64,000 nt of DNA from Chryseobacterium gleum (GCF_900636535.1 NZ_LR134289.1:2418001-2482000), one strand, 5' to 3'. Counted from the first letter of the stretch, positions 1-8,622 are shown. The notes: generated by a model not told the origin, from the sequence alone. Numbers and translations: made by a program.

Positions 1-358
1 TCAATATCTTATCAATTGCTGATTGTGCCAATACAGAACTGACATTGATCCTGATCTTTTCCCCATAAAATTTCTGTCCGAAGTTGATAAAAATGTTTAA
101 GAGTTCCTTTCCCAATAAAATAACGGAAATAATGATAAGAATATGAATCCCTTCTGACATCGGGTGTGGAAGATGGGTAAGTTCGGTAACCTCATCTACC
201 GTGTATTTCAAAACTATCGGGTTAACCTGTGCTGCCAGAGCCCCGAGAAATGTAAGAAACAGGGTTCCGTAGATCATTAATCGGTAAGGTCTGATGAACG
301 GGACAAGCTGTTTATAAATTCCGAATAAGGTGACAGTTCTGTTAAAAGGTTTAGCCAT
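1..358 (-). CDS. ABC exporter, N-terminal membrane part (partial, runs off the window)
   Basis: An open frame reads leftward from the ATG at 358 to the window edge, giving about 119 residues without a stop. It starts MAKPFNRTVTLFGIYKQL, then has a hydrophobic segment at about residues 27-45 followed by NPIVLKYTVDEV and a second hydrophobic stretch at about 70-92. This is the usual opening of a type I ABC exporter subunit (membrane domain fused to ATPase; MsbA or multidrug type). The ATPase domain would lie outside the window, so the substrate cannot be judged. The gene is co-oriented with lptB, but a terminator separates them. Confidence 0.75.
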   Translation of the reverse strand, partial: MAKPFNRTVTLFGIYKQLVPFIRPYRLMIYGTLFLTFLGALAAQVNPIVLKYTVDEVTELTHLPHPMSEGIHILIIISVILLGKELLNIFINFGQKFYGEKIRINVSSVLAQSAIDKIL

Positions 359-375
359 AGAAATCATTTTAAATG

Positions 376-413
376 AAAAACGTACCGCTTTCAAAAGAAA
401 AAGGTACGTTTTA
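376..413 (-). terminator. Terminator after lptB
   Basis: AAAACGTACC and GGTACGTTTT form a 10-bp stem around an A-rich loop, with a T run when read on the minus strand. It lies between the lptB stop and the next gene on the same strand. Confidence 0.6.
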
Positions 414-445
414 TTATCATGTTCAGCAAATAAATGCTTTATATT

Positions 446-1507
446 TTATCCTTCATACATATAAGTCGTAAGGTAGTGCAGTTCTTTTCTGCTGGCTTCT
501 TTAGACTCTGCTTCTGCCTGTTCTAAAGAATATTGGCTGTTGATTTCTTTTTTCTGGAAAACAAAGGAGTTATTGGCATTTTTATCTACGATATCATTAA
601 AGATATGTTCAATTTCAGAGTTGGCTAATGAAGCAAAACTGATATCCTCGAAGCCATACATGAGTCTCAGGTCATCAAACTGTTTAAAATTTTCATCCAC
701 AAATCCCTGCAGCTGTGCTTTTGAATCAAAGTTTCCTGCCCAGATGTTATAGGCATATTTTTTCTTTTTAGGCTTATCTAAAATACTCTGATAGACGAAG
801 TTCTCACCCAGATAAGCTTCTCGTACCTGCGGGTCGTTCGCAAGGTCTTCAGGAAGTCCTTCTTTAAGGATCTTTCCTTCAAACATAATGTACGTTTTAT
901 TGGTAATTGCCAGGGTCTGCTGTACGTTGTGATCGGTAATCAAAATTCCAATGTTTTTATCAACAAGGCTTCTTACAATTTTCTGGATATCTTCAACCGC
1001 AATAGGGTCTACCCCGGCAAAAGGCTCATCCAGAAGGATAAAGTTCGGACTTGTAGCAAGACAGCGTGCAATTTCTGTTCTACGTCTTTCTCCTCCGGAA
1101 AGAAGATCTCCCCTGTTTTTACGGACATGCTGCAGAGAAAACTCTTCAATAAGTTCATCACATTTGATCTGCTGCTCACGTTTTGAAAGTTTGGTCAGCT
1201 GCAATACTCCCATAATATTTTCTTCCACAGACAATTTTCTGAAAACTGAAGCTTCCTGAGCAAGGTACCCGATTCCCTTTTGAGCTCTACGGTACATGGC
1301 ATCGGTAGTGATCTCCTGCTTATCCAGAAAAATTTTCCCTGAAGTAGGCTTAACCAACCCTACGATCATATAAAACGATGTGGTTTTTCCTGCTCCGTTG
1401 GGACCCAGCAAACCAACAATTTCTCCCTGTTGAACCTGTACAGAAACGCCTTTTACAACTTTTTTAGGACCGTATTCCTTGATTAAGTTTTCTCCTCGTA
1501 AAATCAT
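446..1507 (-). CDS. lptB: LPS export ABC transporter ATPase LptB with an extra C-terminal domain
   Basis: ATPase that powers lipopolysaccharide extraction from the inner membrane by LptBFG. Walker A GPNGAGKT is at residues 35-42, the signature LSGGE at 136-140, Walker B with D160/E161, and the switch histidine in ITDHN at about 193. The family normally ends near residue 240, at the AYLGENF segment. This protein goes on for about 110 residues: a lysine linker (PKKKK), then YAYNIWAGNF and an acidic alpha/beta-looking stretch, ending in a charged tail. The extension is in frame and follows the ATPase without a break, so it is part of the same product. Its start looks faintly like the DUF4284/Imm22 family (WxGNF motif), which is a guess from memory. 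A TATATTTG element only 4 bases upstream of the ATG suggests a nearly leaderless mRNA. Confidence 0.9.
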   Translation of the reverse strand: MILRGENLIKEYGPKKVVKGVSVQVQQGEIVGLLGPNGAGKTTSFYMIVGLVKPTSGKIFLDKQEITTDAMYRRAQKGIGYLAQEASVFRKLSVEENIMGVLQLTKLSKREQQIKCDELIEEFSLQHVRKNRGDLLSGGERRRTEIARCLATSPNFILLDEPFAGVDPIAVEDIQKIVRSLVDKNIGILITDHNVQQTLAITNKTYIMFEGKILKEGLPEDLANDPQVREAYLGENFVYQSILDKPKKKKYAYNIWAGNFDSKAQLQGFVDENFKQFDDLRLMYGFEDISFASLANSEIEHIFNDIVDKNANNSFVFQKKEINSQYSLEQAEAESKEASRKELHYLTTYMYEG

Positions 1508-1511
1508 AGGG

Positions 1512-1519
1512 CAAATATA
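1512..1519 (-). promoter_or_regulatory. Possible -7 element of the lptB promoter
   Basis: Read on the minus strand this is TATATTTG, matching the Bacteroidota -7 consensus TAnnTTTG. No TTG is found at the right distance upstream, so the match may be chance. If real, transcription would begin at or next to the lptB start codon. Confidence 0.35.
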
Positions 1520-1694
1520 TCAAAAATATAAACTCGCAGATAGGCGAAAAAGCAAAAAGGCGAAAAGGTAGATAGCAGAAGGGGAATTAAATGAATTTGC
1601 AATTTTGGCTTTCCACTCTTTTGCTTCTTGTAACTTTTTAACATTTTAAACTACTTATTGTAAAACATATCAATCAATTACAAAATACTAAGCA

Positions 1695-1988
1695 ATGGAA
1701 AATTACGGTTACACAAAAACAGAAAATGTACAGAACCAGCAAAGCGGTGTCCCTTACCGTTCAGAAAAGAAAATCCCTGCTGCCTTATTGGGAATCCTTG
1801 TTGGCTGGCTGGCTTTAAATAAATTTTATCTGGGCTATAAGAAAGAAGCTATTATTCAGCTGGTCCTTAACGTTGTCACTTTTGGAGCTGCCTCTATTAT
1901 CCCTTTTATTGAAGGTATTTTATATCTCTTTATGAGTGACAAACAATTCGATGACACATATGTGTATGGCAGAAAGGGTTGGTTATAA
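1695..1988 (+). CDS. TM2 domain membrane protein
   Basis: 97 residues. After a polar N-terminus of about 27 residues come two hydrophobic helices, at about 28-48 and 52-78, joined by the short turn LNKFYLGYKKEA. This is the TM2 domain layout (two helices with a conserved G/N-x-FYLG turn). The role of most bacterial TM2 proteins is unknown. It is a single gene, divergent from lptB and facing hemB across a shared terminator. No clear promoter was found; a near match TAACTTTT lies about 60 bases upstream. Confidence 0.8.
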   Translation: MENYGYTKTENVQNQQSGVPYRSEKKIPAALLGILVGWLALNKFYLGYKKEAIIQLVLNVVTFGAASIIPFIEGILYLFMSDKQFDDTYVYGRKGWL

Positions 1989-2013
1989 AAAATAATGAAC
2001 TAATTAATAATGG

Positions 2014-2050
2014 AAAATCCGGCTGTTCTGATCAGAACAGCCGGATTTTT
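2014..2050. terminator. Bidirectional terminator between the TM2 gene and hemB
   Basis: A near-perfect 16-bp hairpin, AAAATCCGGCTGTTCT against AGAACAGCCGGATTTT, with a GATC loop. It is flanked by A and T runs, so it can stop transcription from both sides. Confidence 0.9.
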
Positions 2051-2068
2051 ATTTGAATGAATATTATC

Positions 2069-3058
2069 TTATTTATTTAATAAGATCGCCGCTTCTTTTG
2101 CAAAATACGTAAAGATCATATCTGCTCCTGCTCTTTTAAAGCATGTTAAGCTTTCAATGATTGTTTTGTCATTATCCAGCCAGCCGTTTTGGGCAGCTGC
2201 TTTTACCATAGCATATTCACCACTTACATTGTATACTGCGATCGGAAGATCAATGGCTTCACGTACTTTGGAAACAATATCCAGATAAGGCAGTCCCGGC
2301 TTGATCATGATAACATCCGCTCCTTCGTCTATATCTTTAAATACCTCATTCAATGCTTCACGGGTATTGTGGAAATCCATCTGATAGGTTTTCTTATCTT
2401 TCGGAATTTCCATGTTGTCCTTCGGAGCACTATCCAAAGCACTTCTGAAAGGCCCATAAAAAGAGCTTGCATATTTGGCAGCATAACTTACAATACCTAC
2501 GTCTGTAAATCCGCTTTCTTCCAATGCTTCACGGATAACCTGTACCCTTCCATCCATCATATCACTTGGTGCTACAAGATCGGCTCCTGCTTCTGCATGA
2601 GATACTGACATTCTTGCCAATGCGTCATTGGTAGCGTCATTCAGCACTTTTCCGTTCTCAATGATTCCGTCATGTCCGTAGATCGAGTAAGGATCCAAAG
2701 CTACATCTGGCATAACAATCATTCCGGGAACGGCATCTTTGATAGCCTTGATGGTATTCTGCATCAATCCGTCTTTGTTCCACGCTTCTTTTCCTGTATT
2801 GTCTTTCAGATGTTCTGACACTTTCATGTACAAATTGACAGCTTTTACTCCCAAAGAAAATAATTCCTTACATTCCTTCACTGTTAAATCGATACTGCGC
2901 CTGAAAATTCCCGGCATAGACGGGATTGCCTCCTGCTTGTTTTCGCCCTCCATTACGAAGATCGGCATTACAAAATCATCAGTTGTAAGCACATTTTCTC
3001 TTACCAGACTTCTGATAGATTCATTAACTCTAAGTCTTCTATTTCTTGAATGTATCAT
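2069..3058 (-). CDS. hemB: Porphobilinogen synthase (delta-aminolevulinic acid dehydratase)
   Basis: Condenses two 5-aminolevulinate molecules to porphobilinogen in heme synthesis (cytosol). 329 residues, normal for the family. The two Schiff-base lysines are K195 (SYAAKYASSFYGPF) and K253 (MIKPGLPYLD). The metal motif at 118-131 reads DVALDPYSIYGHDG: the three zinc-binding cysteines of the animal and E. coli type are replaced by A120, D122 and D130. This is the pattern of the zinc-independent, Mg-using subgroup. A CAAATTTA element at 3087-3094 (TAAATTTG on the minus strand) is a possible -7 box. A single gene, ended by the shared terminator at 2014-2050. Confidence 0.96.
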   Translation of the reverse strand: MIHSRNRRLRVNESIRSLVRENVLTTDDFVMPIFVMEGENKQEAIPSMPGIFRRSIDLTVKECKELFSLGVKAVNLYMKVSEHLKDNTGKEAWNKDGLMQNTIKAIKDAVPGMIVMPDVALDPYSIYGHDGIIENGKVLNDATNDALARMSVSHAEAGADLVAPSDMMDGRVQVIREALEESGFTDVGIVSYAAKYASSFYGPFRSALDSAPKDNMEIPKDKKTYQMDFHNTREALNEVFKDIDEGADVIMIKPGLPYLDIVSKVREAIDLPIAVYNVSGEYAMVKAAAQNGWLDNDKTIIESLTCFKRAGADMIFTYFAKEAAILLNK

Positions 3059-3086
3059 TTTGGAATACTTTTTGAATAAGTTTCTA

Positions 3087-3094
3087 CAAATTTA
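3087..3094 (-). promoter_or_regulatory. Possible -7 element of the hemB promoter
   Basis: TAAATTTG on the minus strand, 28 bases upstream of the hemB ATG, fits TAnnTTTG. No TTG lies at the expected distance, so this rests on one element only. Confidence 0.45.
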
Positions 3095-3116
3095 ATATAA
3101 GTTCTGCAAAAAACTA

Positions 3117-3147
3117 TTGTATGCAATTGCAGAATGTATTACATTTG
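3117..3147 (+). promoter_or_regulatory. Promoter of the small T9SS-domain gene
   Basis: TTG at 3117-3119, a 20-base spacer, then TACATTTG at 3140-3147: a full match to the flavobacterial consensus. It overlaps the in-frame ATG at 3117 of the longest possible reading frame, which shows that translation starts at the later ATG at 3177. Confidence 0.75.
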
Positions 3148-3176
3148 TTATATATATTCGAGAAATTATAAATTTG

Positions 3177-3527
3177 ATGAAAAAACTTTTACTTTTATTT
3201 CTATTTGTAGGCACTTTTGTTGGATTTTCCAACAATTTTAAAGCTCAGCTTAGAGAGCCGGGTTCCATCACTCAAAAGGCGGATGATGGTGTATTGCTTG
3301 CCTATCCAAATCCTGCAAAGGACTTCCTTATTATTAAGGCAAAAGATTCTTCTTTAAGAATCAAAAGTGTAACTTTCTATTCCATTTTGGGTATGCAGGT
3401 TGCCAATTATACGGTAAATATGAATTCCGGAGAGATCAATATTGAAAAATTGAAACCCGGAAAATATATGATCCGTTATATATTAAGTGACAACACGCAG
3501 AAAGTTACTCAAATCGTGAAACAATAA
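3177..3527 (+). CDS. Small secreted protein made of a signal peptide and a T9SS type A sorting domain
   Basis: 116 residues from the ATG at 3177. An N-terminal signal peptide (MKKLLLLFLFVGTFVG, ending near FKAQ) is followed by about 15 linker residues. The rest is a type A C-terminal sorting domain: AYPNPAKDFLII, the FYSILGMQV strand, the KLKPGKYMIRY strand and the final KVTQIVKQ. In T9SS cargo this domain directs export through the outer membrane and is usually cut off. Here there is almost no passenger. The longer frame from 3117 is rejected because the promoter lies in it. A terminator follows directly. It could be a decoy, a regulator or a remnant of a larger gene. Confidence 0.85.
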   Translation: MKKLLLLFLFVGTFVGFSNNFKAQLREPGSITQKADDGVLLAYPNPAKDFLIIKAKDSSLRIKSVTFYSILGMQVANYTVNMNSGEINIEKLKPGKYMIRYILSDNTQKVTQIVKQ

Positions 3528-3530
3528 ATT

Positions 3531-3559
3531 AAAATCCTGATAATCATCAGGATTTTTTC
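3531..3559 (+). terminator. Terminator after the small T9SS-domain gene
   Basis: AAAATCCTGAT pairs with ATCAGGATTTT around an AATC loop, followed by a T run. Confidence 0.85.
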
Positions 3560-3634
3560 TTTTACATTAATTCTGTTTTAATATTTCCGTAACTTTCGGA
3601 ACTTTTTTATACTAATTGTAAAAAGAACAATTTA

Positions 3635-4546
3635 ATGTTAAAAGCTGAACATATTAAAAAGACCTATAACGCCGGAAAAAAGGTCGCCCTGGATGATTTC
3701 AGCATCCATGTTCCAAAAGCCAGTATTTACGGTCTTTTAGGGCCTAACGGAGCCGGAAAAACTTCTTTCATCCGTATCATTAATCAAATTACCCAGGCAG
3801 ACTCGGGAGATATTTTTATCAACGGACAGAAACTGAACCCCAACCATATTAAAGACATTGGCTACATGCCTGAAGAAAGAGGGCTGTATAAAAACATGAC
3901 AGTTGGTGATCAGATCCTTTATTTCGGGGAACTGAAAGGAATGACCAAAAGTGATGCTTTGAACGAAGCCAAAAAATGGTTTGAAAAACTGAATATTGAC
4001 CAATGGTGGAAGAAAAAGCTTTCTGAACTTTCTAAAGGGATGGCTCAAAAAATTCAGTTTGTAGTTACGGTTCTTCACAGACCTCATCTTTTGATTCTTG
4101 ATGAGCCTTTTTCGGGTTTTGATCCGGTAAATGCTAATTTAATTAAAGATCAGATTATTGATCTTAAAAATAACGGAACAACGATCATTCTTTCTACCCA
4201 TAGAATGGAAAGTGTGGAGGAAATGTGTGATTACGTGGCTTTGATCAACAATTCGAAGAAAATCATTGACGGAAGAGTTTTTGATGTAAGAGAAAAATTC
4301 AAGAAAAATATTTTCGGAATTACGCTTTCTGAAGTCAATAACGATCAGTTTGAAAATTTCAGAAATAAGTATGAGATTTTCAATTTATCGAATGAAAACA
4401 ACCTTGTTTCCTTTGACCTGAAAAATGAAGAAAGCCAGAATAATATTCTCCTTGACCTTGTACAGGTAGGTAAAGTAAGATCATTCGACGAAAGAATCCC
4501 GAGTATGAATGAAGTGTTTATTAATGCTGTAAGTAACCATTCTTAA
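3635..4546 (+). CDS. ABC-2 type transporter ATPase (NatA-like)
   Basis: 303 residues. Walker A GPNGAGKT at 36-43, signature LSKGM at 132-136, Walker B LLILDEP at 152-158, and the switch histidine in LSTHRME. The LSKGM signature and a C-terminal domain of about 90 residues (after KKIIDGRVFDV) are typical of the DrrA/NatA branch of drug or ion exporters. The permease gene starts 5 bases after the stop, so the two form an operon. The substrate cannot be told; NatAB-type pumps have been linked to sodium or antibiotic export. Confidence 0.88.
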   Translation: MLKAEHIKKTYNAGKKVALDDFSIHVPKASIYGLLGPNGAGKTSFIRIINQITQADSGDIFINGQKLNPNHIKDIGYMPEERGLYKNMTVGDQILYFGELKGMTKSDALNEAKKWFEKLNIDQWWKKKLSELSKGMAQKIQFVVTVLHRPHLLILDEPFSGFDPVNANLIKDQIIDLKNNGTTIILSTHRMESVEEMCDYVALINNSKKIIDGRVFDVREKFKKNIFGITLSEVNNDQFENFRNKYEIFNLSNENNLVSFDLKNEESQNNILLDLVQVGKVRSFDERIPSMNEVFINAVSNHS

Positions 4547-4551
4547 TTTTT

Positions 4552-5862
4552 ATGAATAATATTTTTTTAATTACCAAAAGAGAGTTTCTTACACAGGTTA
4601 AGAAAAAATCTTTCATCATATTGACCCTGCTTGCTCCTATTATGATCATTGCCTTCGGGGCTGTGATCGGATTAATGTTTAAAGCAAATGAATCGCATAG
4701 CATTATAGAAGTGGTGGATAAAAGCGGATTGTTTACCAACCAGCTGAAAACCAATGAAAAATTAAATTACGTTTTTGTCTCTGCAGCTGACGAAAAATCC
4801 AAGATTAACAATTTGAAAGGTAATGAATCTCTGGACGGCATCCTTATTCTTCCGGAATTGAAAAACCAGAATTTTGATCAGCTTGAAAATGATACCAGAC
4901 TGATCATCAACAGCAAAATAGGATTTGATACAAAACAGAGAATTGTATCTGATATCAGCAATGTTGTCAGAAAAGAAAAAATCAAGCAGCTGGGTATCCA
5001 GGAAGTTCAATTGAATAATCTGGATAAAAGCTTTACCTTAAAAACCATCAATGTTACGGATAACAATAAGGAAGATTCTGATCTTATCTTTGGGGTTAAA
5101 TCCGGATTGAGTATGGTACTGATGTACGTCACTTTCATGTTCATCATTATTTATGGGGTAAGGGTAATGAGAAGTGTGCTTGAGGAAAAGAATAACCGTG
5201 TTGTGGAAATCATTATTTCTTCTGTAAAACCTTTTGAACTGATGATGGGTAAAATTCTTGGGGTAACAATGGTTGCACTGACACAATTCGTGATCTGGAT
5301 TACAATGTCAGTAATTGGTGCACTGGTATTAAATACAGGTTTTTCTCCTATTCAGAAAAATATTCCGGGAGGGAATGAAGAACTGGCTGACAAACTGGAT
5401 GTAGGACAGCTTGCCACTCAGATTTCTCACAGCTTACTGGAACTGAACTTCCCGTTAATCATCTTTGTATTTATTGTTTTCTTCCTTTTAGGCTATATCT
5501 TCTATAGCTCTATTTATGCAGCAATAGGTTCTGCTGTAGATAACGAAACAGAGACGCAACAATTTACGTTATTTGCAATTTTACCTTTGACATTAGGAAT
5601 GTATGGAAGCTTTTCTTTAATGAATAATCCTGATGGTCCGTTAGGTTTCTGGCTATCTATTATTCCATTTACTTCACCGGTGGCTATGATTGCCAGAATC
5701 CCGTTTGGAGTCCCTGTCTGGCAAATAGCATTATCTATTGTCCTACTGCTGGCAACCACTATTTTTATGATCTTCCTTGCAGGAAAAATTTATCGTGTAG
5801 GGATTTTGATGTATGGCAATAAGGCTACTTTAAAAGAACTTTGGAAATGGATTAAAGGCTAG
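4552..5862 (+). CDS. ABC-2 type transporter permease (NatB-like)
   Basis: 436 residues. One membrane helix at about 19-43 (KKSFIILTLLAPIMIIAFG) is followed by an outside loop of about 140 residues. A block of five or six helices begins near residue 180 with MVLMYVTFMFIIIYGVRVMRSVLEEKNNRVVEIIISS, where the RSVLEEKNNRVVEI signature is typical of ABC-2 permeases such as NatB/YhaP. It pairs with the ATPase 5 bases upstream. A strong terminator follows about 90 bases on. Confidence 0.88.
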   Translation: MNNIFLITKREFLTQVKKKSFIILTLLAPIMIIAFGAVIGLMFKANESHSIIEVVDKSGLFTNQLKTNEKLNYVFVSAADEKSKINNLKGNESLDGILILPELKNQNFDQLENDTRLIINSKIGFDTKQRIVSDISNVVRKEKIKQLGIQEVQLNNLDKSFTLKTINVTDNNKEDSDLIFGVKSGLSMVLMYVTFMFIIIYGVRVMRSVLEEKNNRVVEIIISSVKPFELMMGKILGVTMVALTQFVIWITMSVIGALVLNTGFSPIQKNIPGGNEELADKLDVGQLATQISHSLLELNFPLIIFVFIVFFLLGYIFYSSIYAAIGSAVDNETETQQFTLFAILPLTLGMYGSFSLMNNPDGPLGFWLSIIPFTSPVAMIARIPFGVPVWQIALSIVLLLATTIFMIFLAGKIYRVGILMYGNKATLKELWKWIKG

Positions 5863-5952
5863 CTACTAAATCGTTAAATGCCAAAATGGCGAAATCGTAA
5901 AATAGCAAAAAAGCTAAGAAAATTGTTCGATTTACCGACAGATATAAAAAAT

Positions 5953-5987
5953 AAAAATCCCGGAAACTTTGTTTCCGGGATTTTTTT
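5953..5987. terminator. Bidirectional terminator between the ABC-2 permease and the beta-barrel gene
   Basis: AAAATCCCGGAAAC pairs with GTTTCCGGGATTTT around a TTT loop, with A and T runs on either side. It lies between two convergent genes. Confidence 0.9.
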
Positions 5988-6001
5988 ATTCTGAAATATT
6001 T

Positions 6002-6673
6002 CTATTTGAATATATAGCTTAAAGTAAGGGCAATTACCTGCTCTGATTTTTTCTTATCAGTACCTTTGGTTTCTTTAGCAAGACCAGGGTAAGTGTCTCC
6101 CAGACCTAAGTCATATTTTAAAGCAACTTCAAGCTGTCTTTTGTAGCTATATCCTATTCCCAGCCCAAGTCCCCAGTTAAAGCTGTTTGCCTTTCCATTT
6201 ACGCCTGCCGGCTGGTTAGGATCGGTAACATCCGGGTCATAATAAGGTCTGCTTACAGGAGCGTCTTTAACGTTCTGACTTAGCAAAAAGTTAAATCTTG
6301 GTCCTATCAATCCAAAGAATTCTGATTCTGCTTCAGAAAAATAGCCTTTGAAATAAAGAGGCACACTCAGGTAGTTATTTGCATATACTGCGTCATAACC
6401 GCTTACTCCTTTAGCATCCTTATCCTTTCCTGTTTCTCCAGCACCATAGTACTGAACTTCAGGTTGAATAAAGAACTGATTTGCCTTTCCTACGGGAATT
6501 AATGCCAAAGCTCCAGCCTGGAATGTGTATCTAGGGCCTGAAGGATTATGGGCATTAGATACTCTGGAGTAATTTAAACCTCCTGTCACCCCAAATCTTG
6601 TACTTTTCCATTGCACTTGTGCAAAGGATAAAGCAGAAAGGGTCAAAGCTGAGGCTAATAAAAGTTTTTTCAT
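6002..6673 (-). CDS. Outer-membrane beta-barrel protein (PorT-like family)
   Basis: 223 residues. The signal peptide MKKLLLASALTLSALSFA is cut before Q19. The mature part has alternating hydrophobic strands rich in glycine and aromatic residues (RFGVTGGLNYSRV, FFIQPEVQYYG, LSVPLYFKGYF, FFGLIGPRFNFLL, NWGLGLGIGYSY, LEVALKYDLGLG) and ends in a terminal aromatic (SYIFK). This is the eight-strand barrel pattern of the porin-family/PorT-like proteins common in Bacteroidota. It begins 16 bases after the sucD stop, so it is probably cotranscribed with sucD, although no functional link is evident. The cargo or role is unknown. Confidence 0.8.
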   Translation of the reverse strand: MKKLLLASALTLSALSFAQVQWKSTRFGVTGGLNYSRVSNAHNPSGPRYTFQAGALALIPVGKANQFFIQPEVQYYGAGETGKDKDAKGVSGYDAVYANNYLSVPLYFKGYFSEAESEFFGLIGPRFNFLLSQNVKDAPVSRPYYDPDVTDPNQPAGVNGKANSFNWGLGLGIGYSYKRQLEVALKYDLGLGDTYPGLAKETKGTDKKKSEQVIALTLSYIFK

Positions 6674-6689
6674 ATGCTGTGGTTTTATG

Positions 6690-7562
6690 TTATCCTAAAA
6701 TTTTTGCTACAGTAGCACCGATATCTGCAGGAGAATCTACAACGTTGATACCGTTTTCTCTCATGATTTCCATTTTTGCCTGAGCTGTATCTTCAGCACC
6801 TCCTACGATAGCACCAGCGTGTCCCATTGTTCTTCCTTTCGGAGCTGTTTGTCCGGCAATGAAACCTACAACCGGTTTAGTAGATCCGCTTGCTTTGTAC
6901 CATCTAGCAGCTTCAGCTTCAAGACCTCCACCAATTTCACCAATCATTACAACAGCTTCAGTTTCAGGATCGTTGATAAATAGCTCTAACGCTTCTCTTG
7001 TCGTTGTTCCGATGATTGGGTCACCACCGATACCGATTGCAGTAGAAATACCGTAACCTGCTCTTACAACCTGATCAGCAGCTTCGTAAGTAAGAGTACC
7101 AGATTTTGAAACGATACCTACTTTTCCTTTTTTGAAAACGAAACCTGGCATAATACCAATTTTAGCTTCTTCAGAAGTAATGATTCCAGGGCAGTTTGGT
7201 CCGATTAATCTGCAGTCTCTGTCAGCGATATAAGATTTCACTTTTACCATATCAGCTACAGGAATACCTTCAGTAATACATACAATTACTTTGATTCCTG
7301 CTTCAGCAGCTTCCATGATAGCATCTGCTGCGAATGCCGGCGGTACGAAAATGATACTTACGTTTGCTCCTGCTTTTTCAACAGCGTCAGCAACTGTATT
7401 GAATACCGGTTTTCCTAAGTGCTCGCTACCTCCTTTTCCCGGAGTAACACCACCTACTACGTTTGTTCCGTATTCAATCATCTGACCAGCGTGGAAAGTT
7501 CCTTCGTTCCCTGTAAATCCTTGTACAATTACTTTAGAATCTTTGTTTACTAAAATTGACAT
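6690..7562 (-). CDS. sucD: Succinate-CoA ligase, alpha subunit
   Basis: TCA cycle enzyme subunit that converts succinyl-CoA and ADP or GDP to succinate, CoA and NTP, paired with SucC. 290 residues, standard length. The CoA-binding fold is at the N-terminus ([14 protein letters not shown], then [10 protein letters not shown]). The phosphorylated histidine is H248 in [13 protein letters not shown]. sucC is not in the window; in flavobacteria the two genes are often apart. It has its own promoter at 7605-7637 and so is not obliged to be read from the lpx operon upstream. Confidence 0.97.
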   Translation of the reverse strand: MSILVNKDSKVIVQGFTGNEGTFHAGQMIEYGTNVVGGVTPGKGGSEHLGKPVFNTVADAVEKAGANVSIIFVPPAFAADAIMEAAEAGIKVIVCITEGIPVADMVKVKSYIADRDCRLIGPNCPGIITSEEAKIGIMPGFVFKKGKVGIVSKSGTLTYEAADQVVRAGYGISTAIGIGGDPIIGTTTREALELFINDPETEAVVMIGEIGGGLEAEAARWYKASGSTKPVVGFIAGQTAPKGRTMGHAGAIVGGAEDTAQAKMEIMRENGINVVDSPADIGATVAKILG

Positions 7563-7604
7563 TTTATTGTTGTTTTAATTTATTTATTATTTTATTAATG
7601 CTCA

Positions 7605-7637
7605 CAAATTTACTCAAATTTCTTTGATTTCGGACAA
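7605..7637 (-). promoter_or_regulatory. Promoter of sucD
   Basis: On the minus strand TTG (7635-7637), a 22-base spacer, then TAAATTTG (7605-7612), 42 bases upstream of the sucD ATG. Both elements match the flavobacterial consensus; the spacer is at the long end. Confidence 0.6.
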
Positions 7638-7652
7638 AACCTTTGGAATTGT

Positions 7653-8555
7653 TTATTTGAGATTTCTCAGTTTTACTTCTTTTTTCAGATAGCCTTTAAA
7701 ATCTTCTGCAAACAGGCCGATATAGGTTCCTTTTTTGAGGTCTTTGTTCACTCCGGCTTTGGCCAAAAGAACTGTGCCTTTCTCAATGGTAAGGCCGGAT
7801 GCAATTCCAACCTGTCCCCACATGGTCACTTCGTCTTCAATGATGCAGCATCCTGCAATTCCCACCTGAGAAGCAATAAGGCATTTTTTCCCGATTACGG
7901 TATCATGACCGATCTGAATAAGGTTGTCCAAAACGGATCCTTCCCCAATCACTGTAGAATCTGTAACTCCTCTGTCAATAGTACAGTTGTTTCCAATTTC
8001 AACATTGTTTTCAATGATAACGTTTCCTACAGAAATTAAACGGTCAAAATTACCATTCAGCTTTCTGTAATAGAAAGCATCTCCACCGATAACCGTACCG
8101 GACTGGATGATCACATTATCTCCGATTTCTGTACGGTCTCCAATGACAACATTTGGAAAAATAAGGGTGTTTTTTCCGATTTTCACATTGTTTCCAATTA
8201 CTGCAGAAGGATGGATTTTTGTTCCTTCTCCTATTTCAACATCGTGAAGTTCTTCTGTGAAATTATATATTCTGGTGAAATGAGTATTGATTTTATTAAA
8301 GTCTCTGAAAGGATCATCAGAAACCAGAAGCGCTTTGCCTTCCGGGCATTCTACTTCTTTATCAATTAAAATAATAGTGGCTGCAGAGTTTAATGCTTTG
8401 TCATAATATTTAGGATGATTTACAAAAACGATATCACCTGGTTTTACCATGTGAATCTCATTGGTCCCCAATACTTCAAAATCTTCAGGCCCTACAAATG
8501 CTGAGCCTATTAAATCTGCAATGGTTTTAAGCTTTTGCGGAGAATGGAATCTCAT
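7653..8555 (-). CDS. Second LpxD-like left-handed beta-helix acyltransferase
   Basis: 300 residues from the ATG at 8555. A longer frame goes to 8600, but [17 protein letters not shown] matches the usual family start better. An N-terminal domain of about 100 residues ([19 protein letters not shown]) resembles the uridine-binding domain of LpxD. It is followed by hexapeptide repeats ([20 protein letters not shown] and onward) forming a left-handed beta helix. The LpxD catalytic histidine context is kept: [12 protein letters not shown]. True lpxD is 4 kb upstream in the same operon, so this is a paralogue. It may place a different acyl chain or act on another UDP-sugar; the sequence does not decide. 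Confidence 0.85.
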   Translation of the reverse strand: MRFHSPQKLKTIADLIGSAFVGPEDFEVLGTNEIHMVKPGDIVFVNHPKYYDKALNSAATIILIDKEVECPEGKALLVSDDPFRDFNKINTHFTRIYNFTEELHDVEIGEGTKIHPSAVIGNNVKIGKNTLIFPNVVIGDRTEIGDNVIIQSGTVIGGDAFYYRKLNGNFDRLISVGNVIIENNVEIGNNCTIDRGVTDSTVIGEGSVLDNLIQIGHDTVIGKKCLIASQVGIAGCCIIEDEVTMWGQVGIASGLTIEKGTVLLAKAGVNKDLKKGTYIGLFAEDFKGYLKKEVKLRNLK

Positions 8556-8622
8556 AACAATAGATTTTCTTATAAAACAAAATTCGGAGTGCTGATGCAA
8601 ACCGAATTTATGTACATTTTAT

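Noticed and set aside
1520..1600. Low-complexity GCGAAAAAGCAAAAAGGCG stretch, similar to one at 5880-5930
   Set aside because: Units are irregular and short, so I cannot separate a real repeat family from A-rich spacer sequence.
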